Position numbers and translations under genes: made by a program. A stretch of 64,000 bases of DNA, taken from assembly GCA_013178155.1 (NCBI GenBank), contig JABLXH010000030.1, positions 33,284 through 97,283 on the forward strand, given 5' to 3'. Origin of the DNA: Armatimonadota bacterium (lineage in GTDB: Bacteria > Armatimonadota > Zipacnadia > Zipacnadales > UBA11051). This document shows, piece after piece, positions 36,060 to 45,294 of the stretch (positions within the stretch are counted from its first letter, which is position 1; the number at the start of each line of letters is the position of its first letter). The notes beneath the pieces are model-generated. The model was not told the DNA's origin. It was given only the letters and a program-made list of their open reading frames with translations, and ran no database searches.

Positions 36060-37799
36060 ATGAGGCCAGTCACCATCGAGGGCAACGAGTTCGTTCAGGA
36101 CGGTCAGCCGCTGCAGATCATCGCCGGGGCTATGCACTACTTCCGCGTGGTACCCGAATACTGGGAGGACCGCCTGAGCAAGCTGGCGGCCTGCGGGCTC
36201 AACGCCCTGGAGACTTACGTCTGCTGGAATCTGCATGAGCCCCGGCCCGGCTGCTTTGACTTCTCTGGGCGCCTGGATCTGGTCCGCTATCTGGAGTTGG
36301 CGGCTGAGCAGGGTCTGATGTGCATCGTGCGGCCGGGGCCGTACATCTGCTCGGAGTGGGACCTCGGTGGCCTGCCCGCCTGGTTGCTGGCCAATCCCGG
36401 CATGCGGCTGCGCTGCGCCTACCCGCCCTACCTCGAGGCCGTGGACCGCTTCCTGGACGCGCTCATGGAACGCCTCGCGCCCCTGCAGGCTTCCCGCGGT
36501 GGCCCCATCGTTGCCATGCAGGTCGAGAACGAGTATGGCAGCTATGGCAACGACAAGACCTACCTCGCGCATATCCGCGATGGCCTGCGGGCGCGGGGCT
36601 ATGAAGGACTGCTGTTCACTTCAGACGGTCCCGGCGACTTCATGCTCGAAGGCGGCACCCTGCCCGATGTGCTGAAGGTGGCCAACTTCGGCTCCAATCC
36701 AGCGGGGGCCTTCGCCAAGCTGCGGGAGTGGCAGCCCACCGGGCCGCTGATGTGCGGGGAGTTCTGGAATGGCTGGTTCGACCACTGGGACGAGGCCCAT
36801 CACACCCGCGATCCACAGGATGCCGCGCGGGTGCTGGACGAGATGCTGGGCATGGGCGCCTCGGTCAGCATCTACATGTTCCACGGTGGCACCAACTTCG
36901 GCTTCCTCAACGGAGCCAACCACGGCAACGGCTACGAGCCGACCATCAGCAGCTACGATGACGACGCGCCCATCAACGAGAGCGGCGACCTGACCCCCAA
37001 ATGGCACGCCTTCCGCGAAGTCATCGGCAAATACCGCCCGCTGCCGGACGTCGCACCACCACCGGACCTGCCCAAACGCGCCTATGGGACCGTCACCATG
37101 ACCGAGCGCGTGGCTTTGCGGGACTCCCTGGACGTGCTTGCCACCCCCGTCCCTAGCGCCACCCCCGACCCCATGGAATACTTCGGTCAGAACTTCGGCT
37201 TCATCCTCTACCGCACCGAGGTCGTGGGGCCGCGAGACGAGCTGCCCATCGTGCTGCAGGACTGCCACGACCGGGCGCAGGTGTTTGTGGACGGGGAATA
37301 CCGGGGCGTCATCTACCGCAACGATACCGAGCCCCAGGTGGTGATTGCCTTCGGCCCAGGCAGCCACCAGCTCGATCTGCTGGTGGAGAACATGGGCCGG
37401 GTCAACTACGGCTTTCACCTGCACGACCGCAAGGGCATCACCCTCGGCGCTCGCCACGGCCAGCAGTTTCTCTTCGGCTGGACCATCTACCCGCTGCCGC
37501 TGGAGGACCTGTCGGGGCTGCAGTTCGGCCCGGCAGGCGACCTGACCGGCCCGGCCTTCTTCCGGGGTCGCTTCACGGTGGATGAGCCTGCGGATACCTT
37601 CCTGGCCCTCCCCGGCTGGACCAAGGGCATCTGCTGGGTGAATGGCTTCAACCTGGGGAGATACTGGGAGATCGGCCCGCAGCGTACACTGTACGTCCCC
37701 GCGCCGCTGCTGCGCACGGGTGGAAACGAACTCATTGTCCTGGAGCTGCACCAGGCCCGGCCGCAGGTGGAGCTGCGCGACCAGCCAGACCTGGGGTAG
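36060..37799 (+). CDS. Beta-galactosidase, GH35
   Basis: Removes terminal beta-galactose from oligo- or polysaccharides. 579 residues, typical for bacterial GH35: GAMHYFRVVPEYWEDRL, ETYVCWNLHEPRPG, and IVRPGPYICSEWDLGGLPAWLL. The acid/base Glu is in MQVENEYGSYG and the nucleophile Glu in MCGEFWNGWFDHWDE. C-terminal beta-jelly-roll domains end at GWTKGICWVNGFNLGRYWEIGPQ. No signal peptide, so a cytoplasmic enzyme. GGAGG lies 6 bases before the ATG. It follows the DUF4838 gene by 45 bases, probably in one transcript, and is convergent with a small secreted-protein gene. Confidence 0.94.
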   Translation: MRPVTIEGNEFVQDGQPLQIIAGAMHYFRVVPEYWEDRLSKLAACGLNALETYVCWNLHEPRPGCFDFSGRLDLVRYLELAAEQGLMCIVRPGPYICSEWDLGGLPAWLLANPGMRLRCAYPPYLEAVDRFLDALMERLAPLQASRGGPIVAMQVENEYGSYGNDKTYLAHIRDGLRARGYEGLLFTSDGPGDFMLEGGTLPDVLKVANFGSNPAGAFAKLREWQPTGPLMCGEFWNGWFDHWDEAHHTRDPQDAARVLDEMLGMGASVSIYMFHGGTNFGFLNGANHGNGYEPTISSYDDDAPINESGDLTPKWHAFREVIGKYRPLPDVAPPPDLPKRAYGTVTMTERVALRDSLDVLATPVPSATPDPMEYFGQNFGFILYRTEVVGPRDELPIVLQDCHDRAQVFVDGEYRGVIYRNDTEPQVVIAFGPGSHQLDLLVENMGRVNYGFHLHDRKGITLGARHGQQFLFGWTIYPLPLEDLSGLQFGPAGDLTGPAFFRGRFTVDEPADTFLALPGWTKGICWVNGFNLGRYWEIGPQRTLYVPAPLLRTGGNELIVLELHQARPQVELRDQPDLG

Positions 37800-37815
37800 G
37801 GGAGTTCCCTATCCC
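37793..37815. terminator. Bidirectional hairpin between GH35 and a minus-strand gene
   Basis: GGGGTAGGG and CCCTATCCC pair over 9 positions (one G-T) around the loop GAGTT. The GH35 stop codon lies inside the left arm, and the minus-strand stop lies inside the right arm. Confidence 0.6.
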
Positions 37816-38626
37816 TCAGGGATCGCCTCAGCCAGCCTGCGTGCCCATTCCATCGTGCGGTGCTGGTACACGTCATGCAGGCCGGCAGCCGAGCCGCTGC
37901 TGCGCATCGGCTCTTCACGCCACCTCATATACTCCATGGCCACAGCCCGCGCGGTGTCCGGGATGTCGGCGGGCGCACGGCCAGTCGCCTCTGGTCCAGC
38001 ATGAAGTGCTCCAGACACCAGGCGATCTGTGCGCCGGTGCTGGTTGCGTAGCCGCCGAGGTCGCGCTTCTCCCGGTCCAGGGCCACGGTGCGGTCGGGGT
38101 AGAAGTAACGGAAGCGCTCCTCACCCCAGTAGGAGACGGAAGCGAGCGTGTCGCCAAGAACGCCGATGGCCTCCCTCACCGGCGCCGGCCCTTCTGCCGC
38201 GGCGAGCAGCAGCAGCAGGTAGGCGTGCAGCCCCACGTTGCGAGCAGGGTCCTCAGTCTGAGGCCCGGGGTCGAGTTCATCCCGGGACAGATCTTTGCCC
38301 GGCGCGTAGCGATCGGCGCACGTCCGTAGGGCCGCCTCCAGGTAGGCTCGTAGCTCCGCGGTCGCCTCGGGGGAACGCCGAGCCGAAGTCACCACCTGCT
38401 CTAGATGTGGGCCGCACTCTTTGACCGCCAGCGCCATGCCCACTCTCGCCGTCTCGGCTGGCGCGGCAACAGCGGCATGGAAAGCCGCCTCAAGACTGCT
38501 CACTCGTGTCTGCATCTCAGGCGACAGCTTCGGTGCGGCCTCCTGCGGCCAGACCTGGACCACGAGCAGGGCCAACAGGCAGGCCACTCCTGCGGCAGAA
38601 ACGGTGTACTTCGCTTGCTTCCTCAT
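37809..38626 (-). pseudogene. Secreted protein of unknown function, frameshifted near its end
   Basis: Not recognised. It starts at ATG 38626 (or GTG 38659) with a signal peptide (VSAAGVACLLALLVVQVWPQ) and is mostly alpha-helical. The first frame breaks near 37990: after CLEHFMLDQ the frame turns nonsensical and stops at 37925. A sensible continuation (ATGRAPADIPDTARAVAMEY) is in the next frame and ends at 37809. One missing G (GAGGCG for GAGGGCG) would restore a single protein of about 272 residues. This may be a sequencing error. It is convergent with GH35 and 37 bases after the preceding secreted-protein gene's stop. Confidence 0.55.
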
Positions 38627-38695
38627 CCTCCAAACCCGTTTCCGTTCCCGCGTCTTCACCCTCTGCGCCCGCGACCAGTCGTCAACGCGGGCACC

Positions 38696-39358
38696 TTACA
38701 GCGCTCTATAGACCGCGGTCGGCGGGCCATAGGTCGCCGATGCGTCCGGCGTCGAATCGTACTTCCCGTACGCGCCCCACTTCCCGCGGACCTTCGCCGC
38801 GGCCGTCTCGGGGTCCTGACCGTCGGGGTCATCCACGGCAATGATCACAGAGCTATGGGCCCCGTTGTGGTCGCACACCATCCCTATCTCGTAGGGGTCC
38901 TCGGTGGTGCCCGCAACCTCGGTATAGTCGTACTGCAGCGCCTTTGCCTGGTCAATCAGCGAGGCCCAGCTGTAGTCGTGGAGCGCGAAGGAGTGGCAGT
39001 TGTACCACACCGACGCACTCGCTTGCCGCGCTTCTACGGTGTAGTGGTACTCAAGGTACCGGTCCATGTCCTCTTGCTGCTGAGCGGTGAAATCCTGGAG
39101 GAAGTGGTAGTGGCTTAGCTTCTTGGAATCGTTTGTGGTCCACATGCACCAAGGGACCATTGGCTGGCAGCATTCCCAATCGTCGTTGGTGGCGATGTAG
39201 ACCTCAAAGTCCCGGTAGATCGTGTACTCATTGCCGCTAGTGTCTCGACCCGTGAACTGCGCCGTGTAGGCGTGCCCTATAGTGGGTAAGAGCACTGATA
39301 GTACCAAAGCTGCGGCAGCGACGCTCCCTCTGGCGACCAACCACACCATACGTCTCAT
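38696..39358 (-). CDS. Secreted protein, possible NlpC/P60-like cysteine hydrolase
   Basis: 220 residues with a signal peptide (SVAAAALVLSVLLPTIGHA). The mature part contains VWYNCHSFALHDYSWASLID, then AHSSVIIAVDD and a C-terminal KVRGKWGAYGKYD. A Cys in NCHSFA followed about 50 residues later by a His before a hydrophobic strand resembles the Cys-His order of NlpC/P60-like peptidases and amidases. Assignment is tentative and no family is recognised with confidence. Four further cysteines (DWECCQPMVPWC, VCDH) could form disulfides outside the cell. Base composition is less GC-rich than the neighbours. It is divergent from the GH2 gene. Confidence 0.5.
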   Translation of the reverse strand: MRRMVWLVARGSVAAAALVLSVLLPTIGHAYTAQFTGRDTSGNEYTIYRDFEVYIATNDDWECCQPMVPWCMWTTNDSKKLSHYHFLQDFTAQQQEDMDRYLEYHYTVEARQASASVWYNCHSFALHDYSWASLIDQAKALQYDYTEVAGTTEDPYEIGMVCDHNGAHSSVIIAVDDPDGQDPETAAAKVRGKWGAYGKYDSTPDASATYGPPTAVYRAL

Positions 39359-39600
39359 GGCATCCGACTCCTCTCACCCCATGGCCGCTGACTACGAGCG
39401 AACGACAATCCTTGTCCTGCCCTGCCCATCATGTGTAAAGACCGCTTCGGCCTTACCCATTTCATCTTCCCGTACCTTGTACGTTACGTCATTCCATCGG
39501 CACTGTGAATCAAAGTCTACCTGGTGGCCTACCGGCCCCGGAGGCTTACCGCCACCGTGCGGCGAATGCGCCCGGCAAGTCCTGCAGAGGAGACACTCCC

Positions 39601-41265
39601 ATGAAGCTGAGCCTCGACGGAACCTGGCAACTGTGCTACTTCCCTGAGGGGAGCCTGCCGGTAAGCGGGCCGGCGGACCTGGCCGAAAGTGGAGCGCCGC
39701 TGATCCCGGCCACGGTGCCAGGGAACGTGCAACTGGACCTGGTGGCGGCGGGCGTTGTGCCTGATCCCTTCGTCGGCACCAACATCGGCCTGCTGCGGCC
39801 CTATGAGTTCTACGAGTGGTGGTATCGCCGCGAGTTCGAGCTGCCCGCCGGCTTCCCCCGCGACGACGTGGACCTGGTCTGCCACGGCCTGGACTGCATC
39901 GCCACGGTCTGGCTCAACGGGCAGGAGGTGGGACAGGCGGCGAACATGCTGGTGGAGCACGCCTTCCCGGTCGGGGCGGCCCTGCAGCCAGGCACAAATG
40001 AGATCGTCATCCGCCTGCGCTCGCCGCTGAACGCCGCTCGCGAGCGTCGCTATGAGCCCGCCGACATGTCCTGGGAGAGCCGCGACGAGGCGCTGTGGGT
40101 ACGCAAGCCTGCGCACCAGTACGGCTGGGACATCTGCCCCCGGCTGGTCACCAGCGGCATCTGGCGCAGTGTGGAGCTAGTCACCCGGGAGCCCAACGCC
40201 ATCGAGGACCTTTACTTTCGCACCGTCAGCGCCCGTGAAGGCCATGCCGACCTGGCCGTCCACTTCCAGTTCCGCACCGACCTGCCGGCACTTGATGGCC
40301 TGCGCCTGCGGATGACGGGCCGCTGTGGCGACCATGAGTTCCACGCCGATACGCCCGTGCAGTTCGTGGCCGGCTGGTGGCGCGTCGGTGTGCCAGGCGC
40401 GAAGCTGTGGTGGCCGCGCGGCTATGGCGAGGCGGCACTGTATGAGGTGCGCACCGAACTGCTCCACGGCGACGAGGTCCTGGCATGCCGCGAGGACCGC
40501 ATTGGCCTGCGGACCGTGGAGTTGTCACGCTCCGAGGGCGAGGGGGAGTTTCTGTTCCGCGTCAACGGCGAGCCGATCATGGTCAAGGGCTCCAACTGGG
40601 TGCCACTGGACGCTCTGCACGCCCGCGACGCCGACCGCTATGATCAGGTCATGGGGCTCTTTGCCGACCTGGGCTGCAACATGATTCGCTGCTGGGGCGG
40701 GAACGTCTACGAGGACCATCGGTTCTTCGACCTGTGCGATGCCGCCGGCATCCTGGTATGGCAGGACTTCGCCTTCGCCTGCTGCAGGTACCCGCAAGAC
40801 GAGGCCTTCTTGGCTGTGGTCCGCGACGAGGCCCGCAAGGTGGTGCGGAAACTCCGCAACCACCCGTCATTGGCGGTGTGGTGCGGTGACAACGAGATAG
40901 ACATGGCCTACTTCTTTGACGGCCTGTCGCCCCAGCACAACCGTCTCACGCGCGAGGTGCTGCCGCAGGTCGTGCACCACTGCGATCCATGGCGGCCGTA
41001 TGTGCCCAGCTCCCCGTACATCTCTCCCGAACTGGAGCACCACCCCGACACGGTGGCCGTAACACCCGAACAGCACCTGTGGGGCCCACGGGACTACTTC
41101 AAGAGCCGCTTCTACACCGAGAACCGCGCTCGCTTCATCGGCGAGCAGGGCTATCACGGCTGCCCCAACGTGTCGGCGGGTTCAGGTACTACAGGCGCCG
41201 GCTGGGGCTCAGTGAATCCCGGCACGTGGTGCGGGAGGCCGCTTACCCATCTCCCTTCAGACTGA
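39601..41265 (+). pseudogene. Beta-mannosidase-type GH2, truncated at its 3' end
   Basis: Front part of a cytoplasmic beta-mannosidase-like enzyme. From ATG 39601: an N-terminal sugar-binding sandwich (LSLDGTWQLCYF, PATVPGNVQLDL, YEWWYRREFELP), an Ig-like domain, and the start of the barrel (MVKGSNWVPLDALH, NMIRCWGGNVYEDHRFFDLCD). The acid/base Glu is in VWCGDNEIDMAY and the probable nucleophile in FIGEQGYHGCPNVS. Homologous sequence stops at about 41175, roughly residue 525 of an expected 800 or more; the last 30 codons to the stop at 41265 are out of frame with a DinG-type helicase gene. The C-terminal barrel end and beta domains are missing. This is either a genomic deletion or a chimeric assembly. 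Confidence 0.85.
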
Positions 41266-41942
41266 CGGAGCAATTGCTGCTGTGCGTGCCCCGTGACTTT
41301 CCGGAGCCGCGTCAGCCTGGCTTCGACAGCGCCGTGACGGCAGCGCTGGGCGACATCTGCGAGATCGCCGGAGGCGGCACCCTGGCACTTTTCACTTCCC
41401 GGGCCCGAATGGAGGCGGCTTTCGCGGAGCTGGAGGCCCGCCTCAGCGAACTTGGCCTGCGGGCTCTCTGCCAGGAGACCTCCGGACCGCGCTGGTGGCT
41501 CCTGGACCAGTTGAGAACCCATGATAACACGGTGCTCTTTGGTCTGAAGAGCTTCTGGGAGGGCGTCGACGTACCTGGCGCGGCGTTGCGGTGCGTGGTG
41601 CTTTGCAAGCTGCCGTTTGCGGTTCCTGACGACCCCATCGTGGCCGCGCGCATGGAAAGCGTCACTCGCGATGGGGGTGATCCCTGGACCGACTACTATT
41701 ACCCGGAGGCCATCCTGGGGTTCAAGCAGGGCCTGGGGCGTCTCATACGGCGCAAGACAGACCGCGGGGTCGTGTTCGTGCTGGACCCGCGTCTGCTCTC
41801 CAGGTACTATGGCCGCCGGTTCTTTCGCTCGATCCAGCGCTGCGCTCTGGTGCGGGACGACCTGGCTGCGTGTCTGGAGCAGGCGCGATCCTGGCTGGCG
41901 GATTCGCCGGGGAGGCAGGGCCATGCCGCAACTGGACTCTGA
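41172..41942 (+). pseudogene. DinG/XPD-type helicase, C-terminal half only
   Basis: About 255 residues of a superfamily 2 DNA helicase. GGFRYYRRRLGL and SPFRLTEQLLLCVPRDFPEP begin the second helicase domain. GGTLALFTSRARM, LFGLKSFWEGVDVPG (motif V region) and QGLGRLIRRKTDRGVVFVLDPRL (motif VI) follow. Walker A, the DEAH box and any iron-sulfur cluster cysteines would lie in the absent N-terminal half, so the fragment cannot be an active helicase. It joins the GH2 fragment at about 41172-41185. Its end overlaps the thioesterase gene by 20 bases, showing the normal downstream operon. Confidence 0.85.
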
Positions 41943-42318
41943 TACCTATTGCTTTGCCTGTGGCCAAGACAACCCTGTGGGTCTGCACATGACCTTCAGC
42001 GACGAGGGCGAGGACTACGTCTGCCGTTGGACCCCGCAGCCGCACCATCAGGGGTGGTCGCGGATCTTGCACGGCGGTCTAGTCAGCACACTCCTGGACG
42101 AGGTCATGACCTGGCGTCTGGTCTCCCTGGGCAAGAAGGTGGTCACGGCCGAGATCACCGTGCGTCTCAAGCGCCCAACGCCACTGGACCAGGAGTTGAC
42201 CATCCGCGGCCGCGTGATCAACGAGCGTCGGCGCTACTACGAGACCGCCGGCGAGATCACGCTCCCCGACGGGACAGTGACCGCCACTGCCACCGCCAAG
42301 TTCATTGAGACCTCATGA
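41923..42318 (+). CDS. PaaI-type hotdog thioesterase
   Basis: Hydrolyses an acyl-CoA or similar thioester. 131 residues from ATG 41923 with GGAGG 7 bases upstream. The N-terminus has a CFACGQDNPVGLHM segment typical of a hotdog subgroup. ILHGGLVSTLLDEVMTW is the central helix with the catalytic HGG and acidic residue, and VVTAEITVRLKRPTPLDQ covers the long strands. It overlaps the DinG fragment by 20 bases and rqcH by 4, so it is translated together with RqcH. Physiological substrate unknown. Confidence 0.88.
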   Translation: MPQLDSDTYCFACGQDNPVGLHMTFSDEGEDYVCRWTPQPHHQGWSRILHGGLVSTLLDEVMTWRLVSLGKKVVTAEITVRLKRPTPLDQELTIRGRVINERRRYYETAGEITLPDGTVTATATAKFIETS

Positions 42319-44018
42319 CCTGTGACAGCCTGATGCTGCGCCGCATCGTCACGGAACTGCGGGAGCTTTCGGGACTGCGCGTCGAGCGCGTACTGCCCCA
42401 GGGCCGAGCGCGCTTTGTGCTGGAAATGCGCACCCGCCAACCGCTGGGGCAAGTGTTGGTCAGTGGCGACCCGGATGCGCCCAGGCTGCACTTGGCGTGT
42501 GACCGTGAGCCAGTTCCCGGCACCGACAGCCCCCTGACTGACGTCCTCCGACGGCACTTGCGGGGGGCTACCTTCACCGGGGCCGAACAACTGGGCTTCG
42601 ACCGGGTTGTGCGACTGCACTTTGCCAACTGCGAAGGTCTGGGGCCGCAGTCGCGGCGCGACCTCATTGTTGAGATCTCCGGGCGACATACCAACGTGTT
42701 GCTGGTGGACGGGGAGGGCGTCATCCTGGAGTGTGCACGCCACGTGACCGCCCGCGTCAACCGGGTCCGCCAGTCCTTGCCAGGGGAGCCATATGTCCCA
42801 CCTCCTGACTTTGGCAAGGTGGACCCGTCGGGCCTCACCGTCAGAGACCTGATGGCCCTGTCATCGGAGAGTGGTCTGCCATGGCCGACCTGGTGGCGCC
42901 AGCACCTGCAGGGTGCCAGTGACGTGTTCCTGGCGGTGCTTGCCGAGCGGGCCTGTCTCCCGTTGGAGGTCACTCTCGAGGACCTGGACCAGACAGCCTG
43001 GGAGCGCCTCGGCCTTGCGCTGACCGAGCTTCTGACGGCAGCATCGGGGCCGGGCCATGGCTATGTCGCGTCCCCGCCGGGGGGACGCCCCGTGGCCTAC
43101 CCTGTGCCTCTTCCCGGAGGCTGGCAGGCGCTGGGCGTGCTGCCCAGTCTCAGTTCGGCAATCGAGGTCGTCCATGAGCGCGTGGCCACCACCCGCGCGC
43201 TCGAACGACAGCGTCAGTGCCTGCGATCGTGTCTCGAGATAGCAGTGGAGCGCGCCCGCCGACGCGAGGCGGCACGGCGCGAGGCGCTTCGCAAGGCGGA
43301 GGGGGCTGAGCGCGAGCGCCATCTCGGCGAACTGCTACTGGCCCATCTGCACGGCTTGCGGCCGGGGCAAGAGGAGGTAGTGCTGACCGACTGGGAGACC
43401 GGCGAAGCCGTGACCCTGCGGCTGGATCCAGGCCTCAGCCCCGCCGAGAATGCCCAGCGGTATTTCGCCCGGTACAGGAAGCTGCAGAGGGTACGAGAGA
43501 CGGTTCCGGCGCTGTTGGCGGAAGTCCAGGCTGAGCTGCAGGACTACGAGGACCTGCTTGACCAGGTGGCCGAGGCCGATGGGGAGGGTCTGGGGGTCAT
43601 CGAAGCGGAGCTACTGCAGCGAGGGCTGTTGAAGGCCTCCCGCCAGGCGCGACCGCCGGCCAAGGCTGGCTACCGGCGCACTACAACCGCCGACGGCTAC
43701 GCCATTCTCTACGGTCGCAACGCCCTGGAGAATGCGGCGGTACTACGTGAGGCCCGCCCCGATGACCTGTGGTTTCATGTGCAGGGGGCTCCCGGCGGCC
43801 ACGTGGTGGTCAGAACCGATAACCGCCCTGAAGCGGTGCCACAATCCACACTTATCGAGGCGGCGCGCCTGGCGGCTCGCCAGAGCCTCCGGCGCCGCGA
43901 AGCCACGGTGGCAGTAGACTACACGCTGGTCAAACACCTGACGCGGACTCGCGGAGCAGCGCCGGGACACGTGCTCTACCGCGACTTCAGGACACTGTTC
44001 GTCCGTCCCAGGGAGTGA
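42315..44018 (+). CDS. rqcH: Ribosome quality control protein RqcH (NFACT, Rqc2 homolog)
   Basis: Binds stalled 50S subunits with peptidyl-tRNA and adds C-terminal alanine tails that mark the chain for decay. 567 residues: NFACT-N domain (LRRIVTELRELSGLRVERV, DLIVEISGRHTNVLLVD), with the conserved Asp-Arg in GFDRVVRLHF, coiled-coil arms (about 285-420), and a C-terminal NFACT-R domain (GYAILYGRNALENAAVL, DLWFHVQGAPGGHVVVRT). Length and domain order match bacterial RqcH. The GTG/ATGA overlap with the thioesterase gene shows coupling. In Firmicutes some homologs were once annotated as fibronectin-binding proteins. Confidence 0.93.
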   Translation: MTCDSLMLRRIVTELRELSGLRVERVLPQGRARFVLEMRTRQPLGQVLVSGDPDAPRLHLACDREPVPGTDSPLTDVLRRHLRGATFTGAEQLGFDRVVRLHFANCEGLGPQSRRDLIVEISGRHTNVLLVDGEGVILECARHVTARVNRVRQSLPGEPYVPPPDFGKVDPSGLTVRDLMALSSESGLPWPTWWRQHLQGASDVFLAVLAERACLPLEVTLEDLDQTAWERLGLALTELLTAASGPGHGYVASPPGGRPVAYPVPLPGGWQALGVLPSLSSAIEVVHERVATTRALERQRQCLRSCLEIAVERARRREAARREALRKAEGAERERHLGELLLAHLHGLRPGQEEVVLTDWETGEAVTLRLDPGLSPAENAQRYFARYRKLQRVRETVPALLAEVQAELQDYEDLLDQVAEADGEGLGVIEAELLQRGLLKASRQARPPAKAGYRRTTTADGYAILYGRNALENAAVLREARPDDLWFHVQGAPGGHVVVRTDNRPEAVPQSTLIEAARLAARQSLRRREATVAVDYTLVKHLTRTRGAAPGHVLYRDFRTLFVRPRE

Positions 44019-44044
44019 TTCGCGGCGTCCACATCCCGCAGATA

Positions 44045-44305
44045 CTAGATGTGCTCCTCGATGATGGCGTCCACCACCACCTGGCTCACACCCTTGATGC
44101 GCTCCAACACCTCTTTCATGAGGAACACTTGCTTCTTGACGTCCACCCCGCGTCCGGCGGCTCCCTTGATCGGACGGATACGACCGCCAAGGTAGACTAC
44201 TCCGTTGATGACGGCTACCGTCATGAGGGTGTCATCAATGGACTGCGCAAACTTGGCGATCTCACGCTGAATGCTGTGCCTGAGTGCCTTGTCTTCCAGC
44301 GGCAT
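44045..44305 (-). CDS. Small BON-like domain protein
   Basis: 86 residues from ATG 44305. The pattern ALRHSIQREIAKFA, VAVINGVVYLGGRIRP, VFLMKEVLERIKGVSQVVVD follows the alpha-beta-beta-alpha-beta plan of BON domains, which bind membranes or other proteins. No signal peptide is seen. An upstream in-frame extension overlapping the phosphoesterase end looks non-coding. A weak site (GGGTGG) precedes the ATG. The function is unknown. It lies 64 bases after the phosphoesterase gene on the same strand. Confidence 0.65.
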   Translation of the reverse strand: MPLEDKALRHSIQREIAKFAQSIDDTLMTVAVINGVVYLGGRIRPIKGAAGRGVDVKKQVFLMKEVLERIKGVSQVVVDAIIEEHI

Positions 44306-44369
44306 GGGTACCACCCTTTCATGCAGTGCGCGCCGTGGTTGGTCTGCAAAGCACCAGTCCGCGATGGGC

Positions 44370-45104
44370 CTAGATGCCGTACTTGAGCCGGTCTGCCATG
44401 TTCCGGGGGAGCCCGGCATTCAGGATACGACGCTGGGTCTCGGCTAGATCATACCCCACTCTGTAGATGGTGAGACTTCCCTGTTCAGTGTCCCAGATGC
44501 CGAAGCTGGCCTGGCTGTTGTTGTCGCGGGGCTGACCGACCGACCCGCAGTTGATCAGATACTGGCGCCCGGGCGTCAGCAGGCATTCCCCGCCCTCCGG
44601 CCGCGGGTGGTGAGTGGGCAGTCGTCCGTCTGGTCGCAGTATATACCATTCGGCGTAATGGGTGTGACCGATGAAGCATACCGGCTCAGACATTGCGTGG
44701 AAAGTGAGAAGCGCATCATTGGGCGTCGTCGTGTAGAGGTCGGGATCGGGCAGCGAACCATGACACAGGTGCGCCCCCTCAAAACACAGCGTCGGTTCGA
44801 GAGCGCTGAGAAAGGCCCGGTTGTCTTCAGTCAGCACCTCACGCGTCCAAAGGATGCATGCCCTGGCCCCCGCAGTGAACCATTGCTCCTTGCCCAGCAC
44901 CACGGCTGCCTCGTCATGGTTGCCCCGGACCGTCAGAGCGCCCAGGTCCCGCAGCATGTCGCAGCACTCATTGGGCTGGGCTCCATAGCCCACCACATCC
45001 CCGTTGCACAGGTAGGCATCCACCCCCAGGAGCCGACACTCGGCCAGGACCTCTTCCAGGGCGGGCATGTTGCCATGGATGTCAGACAGCACCGCGTAGC
45101 GCAA
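44370..45104 (-). CDS. Calcineurin-like metallophosphoesterase (YfcE/DR1281-like)
   Basis: Two-metal phosphodiesterase of unknown substrate. 244 residues from a TTG at 45104, chosen because GAGAGG lies 7 bases upstream and the protein then begins at the first metal motif. Motifs: LSDIHGNMPALEEVL (Asp, His), LCNGDVVGYGAQPNECC (Asp), VRGNHDEAAV (Asn-His), CFIGHTHYAEWY (His-x-His), and INCGSVGQPRD near the end. All ligands are present. Family members act on nucleotides or cyclic nucleotides. Confidence 0.9.
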   Translation of the reverse strand: MRYAVLSDIHGNMPALEEVLAECRLLGVDAYLCNGDVVGYGAQPNECCDMLRDLGALTVRGNHDEAAVVLGKEQWFTAGARACILWTREVLTEDNRAFLSALEPTLCFEGAHLCHGSLPDPDLYTTTPNDALLTFHAMSEPVCFIGHTHYAEWYILRPDGRLPTHHPRPEGGECLLTPGRQYLINCGSVGQPRDNNSQASFGIWDTEQGSLTIYRVGYDLAETQRRILNAGLPRNMADRLKYGI

Positions 45105-45294
45105 ATCGAGGCCTCTCACTCGGCGACGGCGATGAACCACGGGAATTCGGGACAGCCGTCCCCGGCGTTGCTCCGTCTCACCAACTGACCTCGGACTCCC
45201 GGTCTACGATGCCGCAAGGGTTCGTCCGCCTGATGCCACTGACCTTGCCACCAATCGGCCGATTTGGCAAGCACATTGTTGGCGGGCGCGGCGC

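Noticed and set aside
44303..44318. AGGGTGGTACC, a perfect T-box-like core, just before the BON-like gene
   Set aside because: Only about 65 bases separate it from the previous gene, and no stem I, specifier or GTCCC arm is present. It is a chance match that overlaps the ribosome-binding region.
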